DNA of 64,000 nucleotides from Rhizomys pruinosus (GCA_009823505.1 VZQC01009601.1:3394670-3458669); one strand, 5' to 3'; numbered from the stretch's first letter, positions 1-10,504 are shown. Numbers and translations are program-made. The notes: generated by a model not told the origin, from the sequence alone.

Positions 1-99
1 GCCCCCTGTACATTATCATATCAAAACAAAACTCTCTTTCTTGTGTATACATAAATAATGGACAAGTACATTTGGTACACAGGAAACCAGATATCCCAG

Positions 100-217
100 A
101 TGAGTTCATCGAGTAAAGTAAGAGTGAAGATTCCAGGCAAGCTGGGGCTACCGGGAGACCCTGTCTGGAAAAGACCAAAAAGAAAAAAAAAAGTCTCAAA
201 AAAGTAAAAAAAAAAAA
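100..217 (+). mobile_element. B1 SINE, 3' fragment
   Basis: The right half of a B1 is visible: a decayed gagttca block, ttccaggcaagctggggcta, then gagaccctgtct and an A-rich tail. The left half is missing. B1 is a 7SL-derived, non-coding SINE moved by L1 proteins. Confidence 0.7.
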
Positions 218-1209
218 TTAAAACTATTAAATAATACAAAATAAACAAGCTTTAAAAGGGCTAACCACCCTTACATTAAGCATAATACACAGTATAAAAT
301 TAAGAAAAGTACACATGAGAACTTTCACAACAAAATCAAAATTTGTCATGCCTGTAAAACTTTGAATATAAATGAATAAAGGAAATCAGCCTTATTTTAC
401 TCTCAGCTGATACATACTACTCAGTAATATGCCGTCTGATTCTTCTAAAAGAATACTGTCTAATATGATGTTTTTAACAGTCTTAAACAGAGCTGGACCA
501 GGGCAAGGCAAACAAATGTTCTTAGACAAACTGTTGAGATCGTATGAATTCTCAAGGACATAACTTTCAATTGTGAGGAAAAGAGTCCCCTTGAATACCA
601 CTCTAGGCACTTCACTTCTTTAACCCTAGCCCTGCTTAAATCTTAACGATTTAAATTCTAGCTTTAGGTTCCATGGTGTAGAGACTCAAAGGGAACATTA
701 TTTTCTCCCTCTGACAACTTGGAAATAATTGGTAATGAATGTTCTATTCTTGTTATTTTTCATAAAGGTTTTGATAGATAGATAAATCCCTTGATTTTCC
801 CCAAACAATTTTATATTCTAGAATGCTTTTAAGAAAAGAAAAGAAAAAAAAAAAAAAAAGGATAGCTGTCTTGGTATTGGAATGGTGGCCATTAGACTAT
901 ATTCATTTAATTTGACAGAGTAAACCAACATTGTTTTAGAAATTGCTGTGTTCTATGCACATAACTATTTGTAAGCTTGATTCTCCAATTCTAGCATAAA
1001 GGAAAAGTCTATGATAGGTGACAGATCCTGTGGCTTACATAATGTAAGCACAATTAAGTCATGTTCCATCAAAATTTTTCTTTCAGTCCTTTAAGCTGTT
1101 CTTGAATCATTTATTTAATGGTTGAAACATTTTCTGTTTTTGATACTGAACTGAGGAAGATAGATGCACCAGGAAAGTTATATTCTTCCAAATTATTCCT
1201 GTTCTCAAA
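218..1209. other. Unassigned AT-rich stretch
   Basis: No gene or recognisable repeat. It holds a short GATA run near 775-785 and an A-rich run at about 832-859. A 72-codon frame on the minus strand (392-610) has no family resemblance and is treated as chance. Confidence 0.6.
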
Positions 1210-1500
1210 ATTTCCCACCATTTTAACACGAAATTAAATGATCTTTTATAGAGTCCTATCTGCCCCTGTAAATGTTGCCAGCATAATTAGCCTGGCCAGA
1301 TTATTTACAAAAAGAAGACAAAGCATGCTGTGCTTTGTTATGCAAATCAGCTTGATGCTAATCAGCTGTTGGGGTGAGCGGTTTGAACCACTGGGAAAAC
1401 ATGGTAGGAGACAAGCCCAAGTCTGCCTTGAATGAAGTGACTCTGGTTGGGAAAACATGGCTTGAATCAGGCCAAAGAACAACTTCTGTTAATTACCGCT
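1210..1500. promoter_or_regulatory. Candidate enhancer-like motif cluster with SOX-OCT site
   Basis: Positions 1333-1347 read ctttgttatgcaaat, an exact match to the known SOX2-OCT4 (POU) composite consensus. Its SOX half is also the right arm of an inverted pair, acaaagca / tgctttgt (1318-1325 and 1331-1338), spaced by 5 bases. Nearby are a homeodomain-type taattag (1284-1290), a forkhead-type ttatttaca (1301-1309) and cagctg (1365-1370). The stretch is free of recognisable transposons and less AT-rich than its surroundings. The motifs are seen; enhancer activity is inference. Confidence 0.4.
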
Positions 1501-1853
1501 CCCAATGTTATTTAGTTAATGTTCGCACTTTCCTACCTCCCTGCATCTTTCCCTTTATAGTGTGTCATACACCAGTTCTCTGGAGGTCGCAAGAGAAAAG
1601 AGGCAGAGGAAAGCTGCAAGCTGCTCAGGCATGTTGCGGTGAGGACAGAGGGTGAGGTTAAAGGAAGATTGACTCTAGATAAGCTGACTAGACTGCAGTG
1701 GATGAACTTGCACTGAGGGACGTCTAAGTACAAATGCTTACCTGGATGGGCCTTAACATATATGACAGAGTGCATGAAATCTGGTGGGGAGTTTCAGGGG
1801 TAGGCATGGGGGAGGTAGTCTAAATCTGAATAAGATCTATTATATGAAATGCA

Positions 1854-1856
<3 letters not shown>

Positions 1857-1897
<41 letters not shown>
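1857..1897. repeat. (TA)n microsatellite
   Basis: About 20 uninterrupted TA units. Confidence 0.97.
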
Positions 1898-1899
<2 letters not shown>

Positions 1900-2640
1900 A
1901 AGATTAAGGGTTAATCCACAAAGTCTGGAGCTCTAGAGAAGGTGAATAAGAAGAATAAGAAGGCTTAGCTGAATCTGAGACAACTAAGCTAGACAGATGA
2001 TAGGTGGGACAGGGCTCTGGGTTACTGTGGCATGCTAGTGACTCCCTTTCTCCTCTGAAGCCCTTGAGGGATGAATGTAAGGCCCTTATGTCCCTCCATA
2101 TATTCTTGTTTCAAATGCATTTCACTGTAAAATATTGACTTGTAAGGAAGGAAGAACAGCCCATGGATAAGGAGCACACATTTAACCTTAATTTCATCAA
2201 ATGGGGACTGATAAACATCCAGTGTACAATGACTGAAGAAGCTCAGCCAGTCAGCTTCAGTGTCTGATTAGCTTTTACTCTACGGAAGATTTTACCATGG
2301 TTGAACTTCTGGCCTATGATTCCCACAATAGACATTTTTATAACTTCGGGTTAACAATGGTAACCTCTGTTGGAAATCACTTACCTTCTAGCTGTTCTCA
2401 AGGACAGCTGAAGATGTTTGTTCTCTTCACTCCCTGTCACAATCAAGGGGACCATCTTTAGACAAGGGATCTTTGAGTACACTTCAAGGCAAGTGTGCCT
2501 GAATCCTGTTTCCAGACCCAGCTCCTCAGTGAGCTCAAACAGTACAGGACAAACATTCAGATACATATTTACCATGACAAGGGGCTTTGGCCCAATTCCT
2601 ATAGGAATTTGAGACAGAAGAGAATGGCAGAAGCTCATGG
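1898..2640. other. Unassigned stretch
   Basis: No gene assigned. Frames overlap on both strands at 2381-2638 (85 codons minus, 64 codons plus). I do not recognise either product. The block lies directly upstream of an L1 3' end and may be diverged L1 UTR. Confidence 0.4.
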
Positions 2641-3206
2641 ATGTTCAAAGTGCTGAGAATAAGTGTCGAGTGCTGAGCTGAAGCAGAGCATTTATATTAC
2701 ACCCCCTCAAGGGCTCAAAGAACATCTCTGAAGAGAGAGCAGAAAGAATGGAAAAGTTTAATTATACGGAAGAGGGCTTTGAAGGGCTAGCTTCTGGACA
2801 TAATGTGGCCAATTCAACCATGAACTCACAGCTTGTACAAAACTGGGTCTGTCAACACTCAGTCATAGATAGGCGTATGGAGCATGGGATCCTACCTCTC
2901 CTTGAGGAACTATTGCCAGTTGATATATGCTGAGGGAGGATGTGTAATTTTCTTCAGTTGTCTGCCCACTGGTGAGCCCACTAGGCTCCAATTAATCCCA
3001 TGCCATGCTCACATAGATGGCCTTGGTAAAATGCAGTGAATCACAAAAGAGAATATAGACATGAGCTGGTGAAAGGGATTTATCGGAAGAGGGAAGTTGT
3101 AGATTGGATTGAGGGATATAAGAGAGAGGGCTAGTGGTGAAAGAAATCAGTATGCATCATATACATGTATGAAATTGCAAATAATAAAATTAAGGAAGAA
3201 TTAAAA
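2641..3206 (+). mobile_element. L1 (Lx-like) 3' UTR end
   Basis: The sequence follows the murid Lx-type 3' UTR in order: acaccccctcaagggctca, a gaagagagagcagaaagaatgg block, a tgaactcacagcttg block, gaggaactattgccagttga, and a terminus with catgtatgaaattgcaaata followed by A-rich sequence. It is 5' truncated and has no ORF2. Confidence 0.7.
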
Positions 3207-4250
3207 TGAGTCGCCTTAGATAAATGATCCAGTTCTGTCAATTCCACTCAACCTTCTGACCACAGATGTCAGAAGCCCAGTTGATATAAGTGGAAGCTTG
3301 TTCAGATCAGTAGAACTAACTAACTAGTTAGTAAGTGGCTGCCTTCCAAGACATAAGTTGTTCTTCAACATGCTTACATTTTGAGGATAATTATGCAGAA
3401 AAGGCTAACAGCATGTTTTTTTTTTAAGTTGACATTAGTTTACCACTCAATCTTAGTAAGAAAAGCTTAAAACTTTACAGTAGAACTCATCTTCCACAGT
3501 GCTAGTCCTTAAAGGATAGTCAGTATCTAGAAGTGTGTATTTCCTTGAAGACAGAAAGATTAAAAAATAGAATCCTTGGGCAATGCTAGAGAAAGTCACA
3601 GAAGAGCAAGAGCACATGTCCTTAATAGCCTTTAGCATACTAACACTAGCCAATAAAATGCATAGTTTTATAAGTGTCATGTTGGTAAATAAATCCCCCC
3701 TCCAAAAAAAATCATTTTACATTGGGAGACTTTAGAGAGGGAGGAGAGCTATAACTTCTTGACTAGGATTATGCTTTTCTAGGACTACACAAATAAAAGA
3801 AGATAGGGAATTCTCTCCATCAACTATATGGAGGGAAGAAAGAACAGGCCACTTGTCTACTGTCAGCAATAGCAACAACAACGTATTGAGGACTTTCCAT
3901 GTGTGATCACTATACATTAGAGGATCAACAGATAGCCTATCCTTGCCTATCAAAGTACATTCAAATTAGGTATCATAAATTGAGAAATCTCTACTTAGGC
4001 ATGAGACTATATCATCTCAAAATGCTTGAGTAACTGTTCTATTGTTACTAAGGAAATAACTATAAGAACTAGACAGGAATCACAGGCTCTCTAGATGAAG
4101 ATTGAGCCTCCTGCCTTTTATTCCTGGGTCAATGCATAATGTGCTGAAAGATATTATCATGTAATGTGTAAATGTTACTGTTAGTTTATCTAGAAGAATA
4201 TGCATGAAAGACATCAAATAGGTCACTGATAGTTTGAACAAGGTTTATTG
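3207..4250. other. Unassigned AT-rich stretch
   Basis: About 1 kb with no gene or clear repeat. There is a short T run at about 3417-3426. The minus frames of 73-75 codons at 3453-3680 and 3732-3953 have no recognisable motif. Confidence 0.55.
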
Positions 4251-4612
4251 GTTTCTTTCCTGTTGAAGTCATGAAGTATCACAACCAAATACAAGTTATA
4301 GAAGAAAGAGTTTCTATTGGCTTAAGGTTCCAGAGGATTAGAGTCCATAATGGCAGAGAAGGCATGGCATGGCAGCGGGAACAGAAAGCTGGCTGGTTTC
4401 ATCTTATCTCCACACAAGTAGCAGAGATCAAGTACGGTAAAGGGATAACCCTTCAAAGCCTGCCTTCTTGCTGTCCTTCCTCCAGCAAGTTTGTATCTCC
4501 TAAAGGGACCATAACTTCTCCAAACAATACCTCCCACTGAGGACCACCTGCTTCAATTACATGAGCCTATGGGGGAGGTATTTCTTATTCAAACCACCAT
4601 GGAAGGTTTTCT
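4251..4612 (-). mobile_element. Rodent medium-reiteration repeat (URR1-like)
   Basis: This is an old rodent interspersed repeat, recognised from gtccataatggcaga, repeated ggcatggca, ccttcctccagcaagtt, and the distal block atgagcctatggggga. The same family occurs at 6142-6206, 7400-7692 and 53575-53930. I think it is a non-autonomous hAT element of the URR1 kind, but a MaLR-type LTR is an alternative. Confidence 0.55.
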
Positions 4613-4689
4613 ATTAGGAAGTAATGTAAGGCCTGATATCAATCATATCAAACTGGAAAATAAATACCTTTGTTTCACATGGTCTACTT

Positions 4690-4880
4690 TTTGCATTTAT
4701 TTATTTTGTGCACGTGTATATGTATATATGTATGTATGTAGTACGCACCTTCCATGGAACACTTGTGGAGGTCAGAGGAGAACTTACAGGTGTTGGTTCT
4801 CTATTTCCACCATGTAGGTCCTGAGGATTGTGCTCAGGTTACTAGGCTTGATGAAGTGCACTTAACCAATGAACAAGTGA
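4690..4880 (-). mobile_element. B3-type SINE
   Basis: Reverse-complement B3 signature: a TG-rich tail (tatgtatatatgtatgtatg), then cttgtggaggtcagaggaga, ttggttctctatttccacca and tgtaggtcctgaggattg. The tRNA-derived 5' end is partly decayed. Confidence 0.7.
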
Positions 4881-5721
4881 TGACAGCCATCCTATTGCCT
4901 AGCATAAGTCTCCACCATCTGATGGTCACTATATCTACTGCCCTTCAGTTTCTGACCTGGTCGTTAACTCATAATGCAATGGTCTTTCCCTTCAGGTAGC
5001 TGCCTTCTCCTTCAAGTTCTTTTTCTTATCAAAACTTCCAGTTTACTTTTCTTATTGTCCGAATAAATAACCTGCCAGTTTAGAGACAAACTTAACACTT
5101 CTCTCACCTTTATTTTTGTTCAAAAGGATGTACTCAGACTGCTGATGAAGAGACTTTGCCAAAAGGCCAGTGACCTTCATTTTTGGAGCAGAACAGCAAT
5201 CACAATTCGCCAAAGGCACACAAAACTCAGTGATTTACACTGCACATCACGCTGGAAGTGCAGCTCCCGTGGCCTTATGGCAAGTCATTCTGTCTAAACT
5301 GGATGTTCTACACTGAGCCAATGAAGCAATGCAAATAAAGCTAAGGAAATGAGCAATTTCCTTTGATAGATGTCATCAGGGTCTCGTAGAACACTGGGAC
5401 AAGCTAAATTATTCCATGTAAGAATGCAGCTTAGATAATCACACAGATTGAGCAAAATCTAATCAATGTGTCTTTGTTTAATATCCTTCCCAGACCCAAC
5501 AGCCCCCAACTCTGAAACTCTGGTTATTTTCTGACAATATTATCAGCAGGTAATAAAAGAAAAACAATTTGAAGAAGAAGCTCTTACCAACTTTTTTCAT
5601 ATTTAAATCACAACTGTTATTACTATTATAACAAGCTGTAAAGGAGTTCTGAATGTTACCTAGTTAAATTTACATTTAGTAGATTTATCAGTACAAAGTG
5701 ATATCTAAATTTTAGCATAAA
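4881..5721. other. Unassigned stretch
   Basis: No gene or repeat recognised. A trace of an old transposon cannot be excluded. Confidence 0.5.
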
Positions 5722-6058
5722 TATTTTAAATAATGTTTATTGATTCTTTTAGTATTCCATGTGATATATTTTGACCATATTCAGATCCCCCTCTTCCAGC
5801 TTACCATCCCCAACAACTTCAGGTACTTTGTTGGTATTTTTCTTTTGTAAAGGCCTATCCAATCTAGTTTGTGTCCTCCAAATGAAGTTTCCTTGCATGC
5901 ACCCATAACCTTTGACTCTTACAATCTTTCTGACTCCTCTTCTGCAGTTATCCCTGATACCAGCTGTGGGTCTCTGTGTTAATCACTGTCTTCTCCATTA
6001 ATAATTGAGAGATGCTTTCCTTAAGGAAGTGTTTGATGGTTCCTCCTTGCCAAGCCCC
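5722..6058 (-). mobile_element. L1 (Lx-like) 3' UTR
   Basis: This is the antisense reading of the same 3' UTR type as the copy at 2641-3206: tgtttattgattcttttag, then ctcttacaatctttctgac and tcctcttctgcagttatcc, in the expected order. It is 5' truncated and non-coding. Confidence 0.65.
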
Positions 6059-6102
6059 CCAAAACATCAATCTTGCCCTTGTGCTCCACACTGGGGTCTT
6101 TC

Positions 6103-6222
6103 CCTTCCAGGGTCACCCAAATGAGGTGACCCATGGAAGGGTGGTTTTAATAAGAAATGTCTCCCCCATAGGCTCATGTAATTGAAGCAGTTGGTCCTCA
6201 GTGGGACCTTCCATGGGTCACC
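6103..6222. repeat. Foldback: 16-bp perfect inverted repeat
   Basis: ggtgacccatggaagg (6125-6140) and its exact reverse complement ccttccatgggtcacc (6207-6222) bracket a 66-bp core. A third, imperfect copy of the motif at 6103-6117 (ccttccagggtcacc) gives a second, shorter hairpin with the 6125 arm. The core is a fragment of the URR1-like repeat. Confidence 0.85.
6142..6206 (+). mobile_element. URR1-like repeat, short fragment
   Basis: It is the reverse complement of 4535-4600 with only a few differences over about 62 bases. Shared blocks include cccccataggctcatgtaat and ttggtcctcagtggga. Only this end of the element is present. Confidence 0.65.
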
Positions 6223-6228
6223 CATGTG

Positions 6229-6273
6229 TGGTATATATATATATGATTACTATAGTATAATATATATATATAT
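6229..6273. repeat. (TA)n-rich tract
   Basis: Two TA runs are separated by gattactatagtataa. An L1 3' end follows directly. Confidence 0.9.
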
Positions 6274-6545
6274 AGTATGTACTGCAATACAAGTTGGAGA
6301 GAAGAACAAAACAAAGGAACTTGGGAAAAAAAGACTGAAATAGTGAAGTTCTCCCCAAAACAATAGCCTCTGCTTTGAAAAACAAAACAAAACTCTGGAA
6401 TGACTCAGAAAAAGATGCAAGACATATATGGCAGAGTGCAGGTACTCAGGTGGGGTGGGAGGCACGGAAAGGGAAGTGATTCTAAATTGGATTGAGAAAT
6501 GATGTATGATGTATGGAAATAGTTTAATAACAATAATAAATTTGA
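6274..6545 (+). mobile_element. L1 3' UTR end
   Basis: It matches the antisense of 44060-44330 in order: caaaacaatagcctctgct, gactcagaaaaagatgcaag, acatatatggcagagtgca, and a tctaaattggattga terminus with an A-rich tail. Both copies begin beside a TA tract, so the break may lie at a shared point of the element. Confidence 0.75.
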
Positions 6546-7150
6546 AAAATTTGAGAGATGTACTAATCTATGTGTCTAACAATAAGTCATTAGAAGCCAG
6601 TTTAATACTATGTCCATTTAGCAGAATAATCATAGTAGTTTCTCATCTATGGCCTGGGACCTGTTTAGACACAGATTCTTGGTCTAGATGACACTGTTAG
6701 ATATGGGCTCCGTCTTGTGAAGAAGGCCTTAGATTCCCCATCAGAATGGGATTTGTTACTCCCTTAACACCATGCCATTATTCCACCAGTGGGCATATCT
6801 TGCCAGGCCAATTCTTATTGTAGCCTGCAGGGTTCACAGCTGGGTAAATTTGATAATTGTTTTTCTTCTAATAGTCTAGCACCTTATAGTACCGTGAAAG
6901 CTGGCCAGTAGAACTGAAGCTTCGAGGTCAGTGGCAGCTTTACTTCTCCTTGTTGGTTCAATGTGATTTTTTATTATATGAGAGAAGTAGATGTTATTAA
7001 GACATTTACATATGACAAACTCATTAACTCATTTATTTCTCTGCCTCCTCTTTGAAAGAGGTATTAAAGTGTAGGTTAGCCTTTTGGATGTTATAAAAAT
7101 ACCAGTGTTTGATATATGTTCTGCAAATTGTTAATAAATATTAAGCCCAT
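6546..7150. other. Unassigned stretch
   Basis: About 600 bases with no gene or recognisable repeat. Confidence 0.5.
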
Positions 7151-7151
7151 G

Positions 7152-7387
7152 GGGGCTGGAGAGATGGCCTAGAGGTTAAGAGCGCCAACTGCTCTTGCAG
7201 AGGAACCGGGTTCGATCCCCAGCACCCACATGGTGGCTGAGAACCTTCTTTGACTCCAGTTCCAGGGGAATCCATAGCCCTCTTCTAACCTCCTCAGCAT
7301 TGCACAACACGGGTGCACAAACCTGCATGCAGACAGTACATCCATACACATACAAAATAAATAAAATTTAGAAAATAAAAATAAAAA
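7152..7387 (+). mobile_element. B2 SINE, nearly full length
   Basis: It starts ggggctggagagatggccta and carries the tRNA-derived B-box gggttcgatccccagcaccc. It ends in an A-rich aataaataaaattt tail. Flanks share an imperfect duplication around atattaagccc (before 7151 and from 7388). This copy lacks the internal 17-bp duplication seen in several others. Confidence 0.93.
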
Positions 7388-7399
7388 AATATTAAGCCC

Positions 7400-7692
7400 T
7401 ATGGTCCTAGAGAGATGAAAGTCCACCATGGTGGGAAGGCACAGCAGGAGGCAGCTGGAGCAGAAAGCTGAGTGCTCAAGTCTTCAAGCAAGCACAGAAA
7501 ACAGAGAAAGAACGCAAACAGGACTTGGCCATGACTTTTCAAAGCTGGCCCCCAGTGAAGTGCTTCCTCCAGCAAGGCCACATTTCCCTGGGATTCCATG
7601 ACTTTCCCAAAAGAGCACTACCAAAACTTACCACATGTTCAAATACTTGAGCCTATGTGCGACTTTATCATTCAAATCACCACAGGAAGCCA
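7400..7692 (-). mobile_element. URR1-like rodent repeat
   Basis: Same family and orientation as 4251-4612: agtccaccatggtgggaagg, cttcctccagcaaggccaca, gttcaaatacttgagcctat and a terminal attcaaatcaccaca. Confidence 0.55.
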
Positions 7693-8034
7693 TCCTTATA
7701 GCATCTAGAACACTTCAAAGATTCAGGCCCTCCTGAGGCTTTGTATTTCATTGTCTGTGTACCCACTCTACTAGTAGAAAATCTTTCTCTGTGTGTTAGT
7801 TCATTTATGTGTGTGATTCTTCACGTTTAATAAAGTTTGTTGTCTGTTGTGCTTGAAAAAGGGCTATTTTCTGTCAAAAATAAATGTCAAGTCAATTATT
7901 GTGTAAGTTTATTTGGAATATGGAAACTTTGAGTTGTCAGAATAATCTGCCACCTAATGATTTTAATGAGAGTTCTCACTTCCAAGCAGACATTTGATAA
8001 TATCCTTTGGAACATAGTACTTTTGAGTGCTGAG
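7693..8034. other. Unassigned stretch
   Basis: No gene or clear repeat recognised. Confidence 0.5.
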
Positions 8035-8035
8035 T

Positions 8036-8075
<40 letters not shown>
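8035..8075. repeat. (TA)n microsatellite
   Basis: TA run with one AT phase shift near 8046. Confidence 0.95.
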
Positions 8076-8078
<3 letters not shown>

Positions 8079-8489
8079 CATATAATGCTGTGTTCCATGG
8101 AAACATGTCAGCTAGCTAAAGTAGTCTGTTTAATTTAAGAAAAATATTTAGGAAAAACAAATTTAGAGACAAAAATATCTGAGAAAATATTTTATAGTAA
8201 CTTCCAAAGTACTTAGTCGGAAATAAAAATAAGGGACTGATTAATTTATGTGATGCCAAAATGTGTGACCTTCTTTAACACAGTCTAATTAAATTTGGGA
8301 TGATGCAAGTTTTACAACATAGTAAATCGATTTTTAATAGATACACTATTTTCCAATTTGAATCTCTATGAGCTAATTTCCAAACCCATATATTTGTAGT
8401 ATTATTTGGTTTACAGTAACTCATGTGCAAAATCACAAAGTATTTAGCAGTTGAATAATGCATGCTGTTTACTTTCTTTGGTTATTATT
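8076..8489. other. Unassigned AT-rich stretch
   Basis: No gene or repeat recognised. Confidence 0.5.
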
Positions 8490-8610
8490 TATTTAATTTA
8501 TAGTGGACTGAGTCAGCCCATGAAGCCCAAGTGGGTGTAGAAGCAGCAGTTCTTCTGCCTCAGACATGCTGGAATTATTATATGTATGTTCCACCATGTT
8601 CTGGTGATGC
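8490..8610 (-). mobile_element. Old B1-like SINE
   Basis: A diverged antisense B1 pattern: agcccaagtgggtgtagaag, cttctgcctcagacatgctg, gaattattatatg, ccaccatgttctgg. Divergence is high, so it belongs to an old B1/PB1 group. Confidence 0.45.
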
Positions 8611-8870
8611 TTATTGCCACACTTATAACTACAAAAGCAAATTACAATGGAGATTTGAGGTGAGCAGATAACCAGTAAATTCTCTTGTAAGAGGGGTCTT
8701 TACTTTTAACAAAATAGTCAGAAGGCCAAGTTTGCCTGTGTTGTATAATTTGATATTCTAATTTTTGCCCTGATTACATCTCCCTAATTTTGTTTAACTG
8801 TGTTCACCAGAGAACTTTTTCCTAAGTTCCAGTTTACATAGAAAAAAAAAAATTGAATGTGTGTAGATCT

Positions 8871-9080
8871 GCCGGAGCGTGGTGGCGCAATGGTGCCTTT
8901 AATCTAGCACTTGGGGCTGCAGAGGCAGGCACGATCTTTGTGCGTTTCAAAAAAAGCAAGCCTGGGGGGGGGGGGGGGGGGGGTGGGGGGGGGGTGGTCA
9001 CAGATGAGTTCCACGGACGCTGGGCTACAAGGGGAGACACTGTCTCGAAAAGAACCAAAAAAAAAAAAAAAAAAGAAAAG
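8871..9080 (+). mobile_element. B1 SINE with poly-G expansion
   Basis: It opens gccggagcgtggtggcgcaa, followed by cctttaatctagcacttggg, gatgagttccacggac and gagacactgtctcgaaaa, with a poly-A tail. The monomer is split after the agcctgg block by about 30 bases of nearly pure G. Confidence 0.9.
8964..8994. repeat. Poly-G tract (G20 T G10)
   Basis: Twenty G, one T and ten G inside the B1. The tract could form a G-quadruplex on the plus strand. It is also a typical site of slippage and sequencing error. Confidence 0.9.
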
Positions 9081-9192
9081 ATTTATTTAGTCTTGTGTTG
9101 GTTGTATATGCATTATTACTTGTATTTTCAATAAATAGTTTATAAAAAGGGGTGTTTTCCCAAATGTGGGTGGGTTTATAAAAGTTCACCTA

Positions 9193-9846
9193 CACTTTCT
9201 CTGGACTTGATGTCTTGGTCTCTATCAAGTTCTGGCGTTTTCTTTCCATGGGGCTGCCACTTGTTCCAGAAAGCTTAACCTTTCAATCCTACTTAATAGA
9301 GCACATGCAATTAGATATTTTTAGGTAGTTTAAAAACAGTATAAGATAGACCTTTCGATCCTACTAATGAGCACACAAATTAGATATTGGGTATTTAAAC
9401 AGAACTACTTGTTATGGTAGGTTACTTTGTATAGCACAGAGTTTGGAATGGTATGTTCACTTCATGATCTACATTTTCTTCCTGTCAAGTTATGGCAGGG
9501 TCTTCGTGTGGTTTTGTAACATCTCCCTAACCATTAGAGGATGTAAGCTTGTATGAAATACACAAAGCAGTCACATAAAAATAAATTTGAAAAATAAGAT
9601 AAATAAATAAATAAACAGCAACCCTGGTTATGCTACTTGTATGTCTTTTAATATGTTATGCATATAATGGAATACATGTATGTTTCTTCTAATATGTGCT
9701 TGTATATATACTTTTAAAAGATCATATCTAAACTTGTAACAATGTTGGGGGGGGGGTCAGTCAACCCCTATAATCATAAAATATTGTCCATTTTAAATAA
9801 ATAATTATCCTTACATTTAAAATTAAAAAAACGAAATAAAAAAAAA
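9193..9846 (+). mobile_element. Unidentified retroinsertion with target-site duplication
   Basis: A 13-bp direct repeat aaaagttcaccta flanks the segment (9180-9192 and 9847-9859), and the right end is a long A-rich tail. This is the signature of L1-mediated insertion in plus orientation. The left part (to about 9560) matches 26160-26440 in the same orientation, yet that relative carries its poly-A at the opposite end. A 5' inversion during insertion (twin priming) would explain this. No family name is given. Confidence 0.55.
9279..9411 (+). repeat. Diverged tandem duplication, 72-bp period
   Basis: Units start at 9279 (cctttcaatcctactta) and 9351 (cctttcgatcctacta). Both continue with a gagcacat/gagcacac block and ttagatatt. 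The related copy at 26240 has a single unit, so the duplication is specific to this copy. Confidence 0.75.
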
Positions 9847-9859
9847 AAAAGTTCACCTA

Positions 9860-10199
9860 GGTACAAATGTGACCATATTGTAGATTTTTCCTAGTTTTAG
9901 TCTTGCTAAGCAGAAACTACAACTGTTTTAGTAGAGCCTCATGTTTCTCTAATCTCCTTTGTGACCAAAAAGAATCAACACTTTCTTTGTTATTTCCAGC
10001 ATGCTGATGAGTATTTTACTTATTTTCCTAGCAGTGCTTAGAGAATACTAATTGCACAAAAGGATATAATATTGGTTACATACTTATTTAGCAGTTCTAG
10101 GACAACAAATTTGTGATCTCAGAATAGTTCCAAACTCAGATGTATTAAAGCTAACTTCCATCTCTCAAGATTTCACATTATCATGGACTTGGAAGTTAC

Positions 10200-10202
<3 letters not shown>
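9860..10202. other. Unassigned stretch
   Basis: No gene or recognisable repeat. Confidence 0.5.

Positions 10203-10242
<40 letters not shown>
10203..10242. repeat. (AT)n microsatellite
   Basis: Twenty uninterrupted AT units. Confidence 0.97.
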
Positions 10243-10245
<3 letters not shown>

Positions 10246-10284
10246 GCAATTACACTGATACACAATCAAATAAAATAAAATATT

Positions 10285-10504
10285 TGTTTTTTTATTTTAT
10301 CTTTTATGTGTATGAATGCACTATCTGCATGTAGTCTGTGCACCCTGTGTCTGTGCAAATGCCGCAGAGGTCAGAAGAGGTTGTTGGATTCCCCTGGAAC
10401 TGAGTTAAAAGACGGTTCTCAGCTGCCATGTGGGGCTGCAGATCAAACCGGGTCCTCTGCAGAGCAGTTGGTGTTCTTAACGGCTAGGCCATCTTTCCAG
10501 CCCC
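10285..10504 (-). mobile_element. B2 SINE
   Basis: It ends ggccatctttccagcccc, the antisense of the B2 start, and includes gcagaggtcagaagagg and tggattcccctggaactga. Flanks share an aaaata..atatttg motif, a probable duplication. No internal 17-bp duplication. Confidence 0.9.

Noticed and set aside
2381..2638. Overlapping frames on both strands that look somewhat protein-like
   Set aside because: No family recognised, no exon signals, and the position directly upstream of an L1 3' UTR suggests diverged L1.
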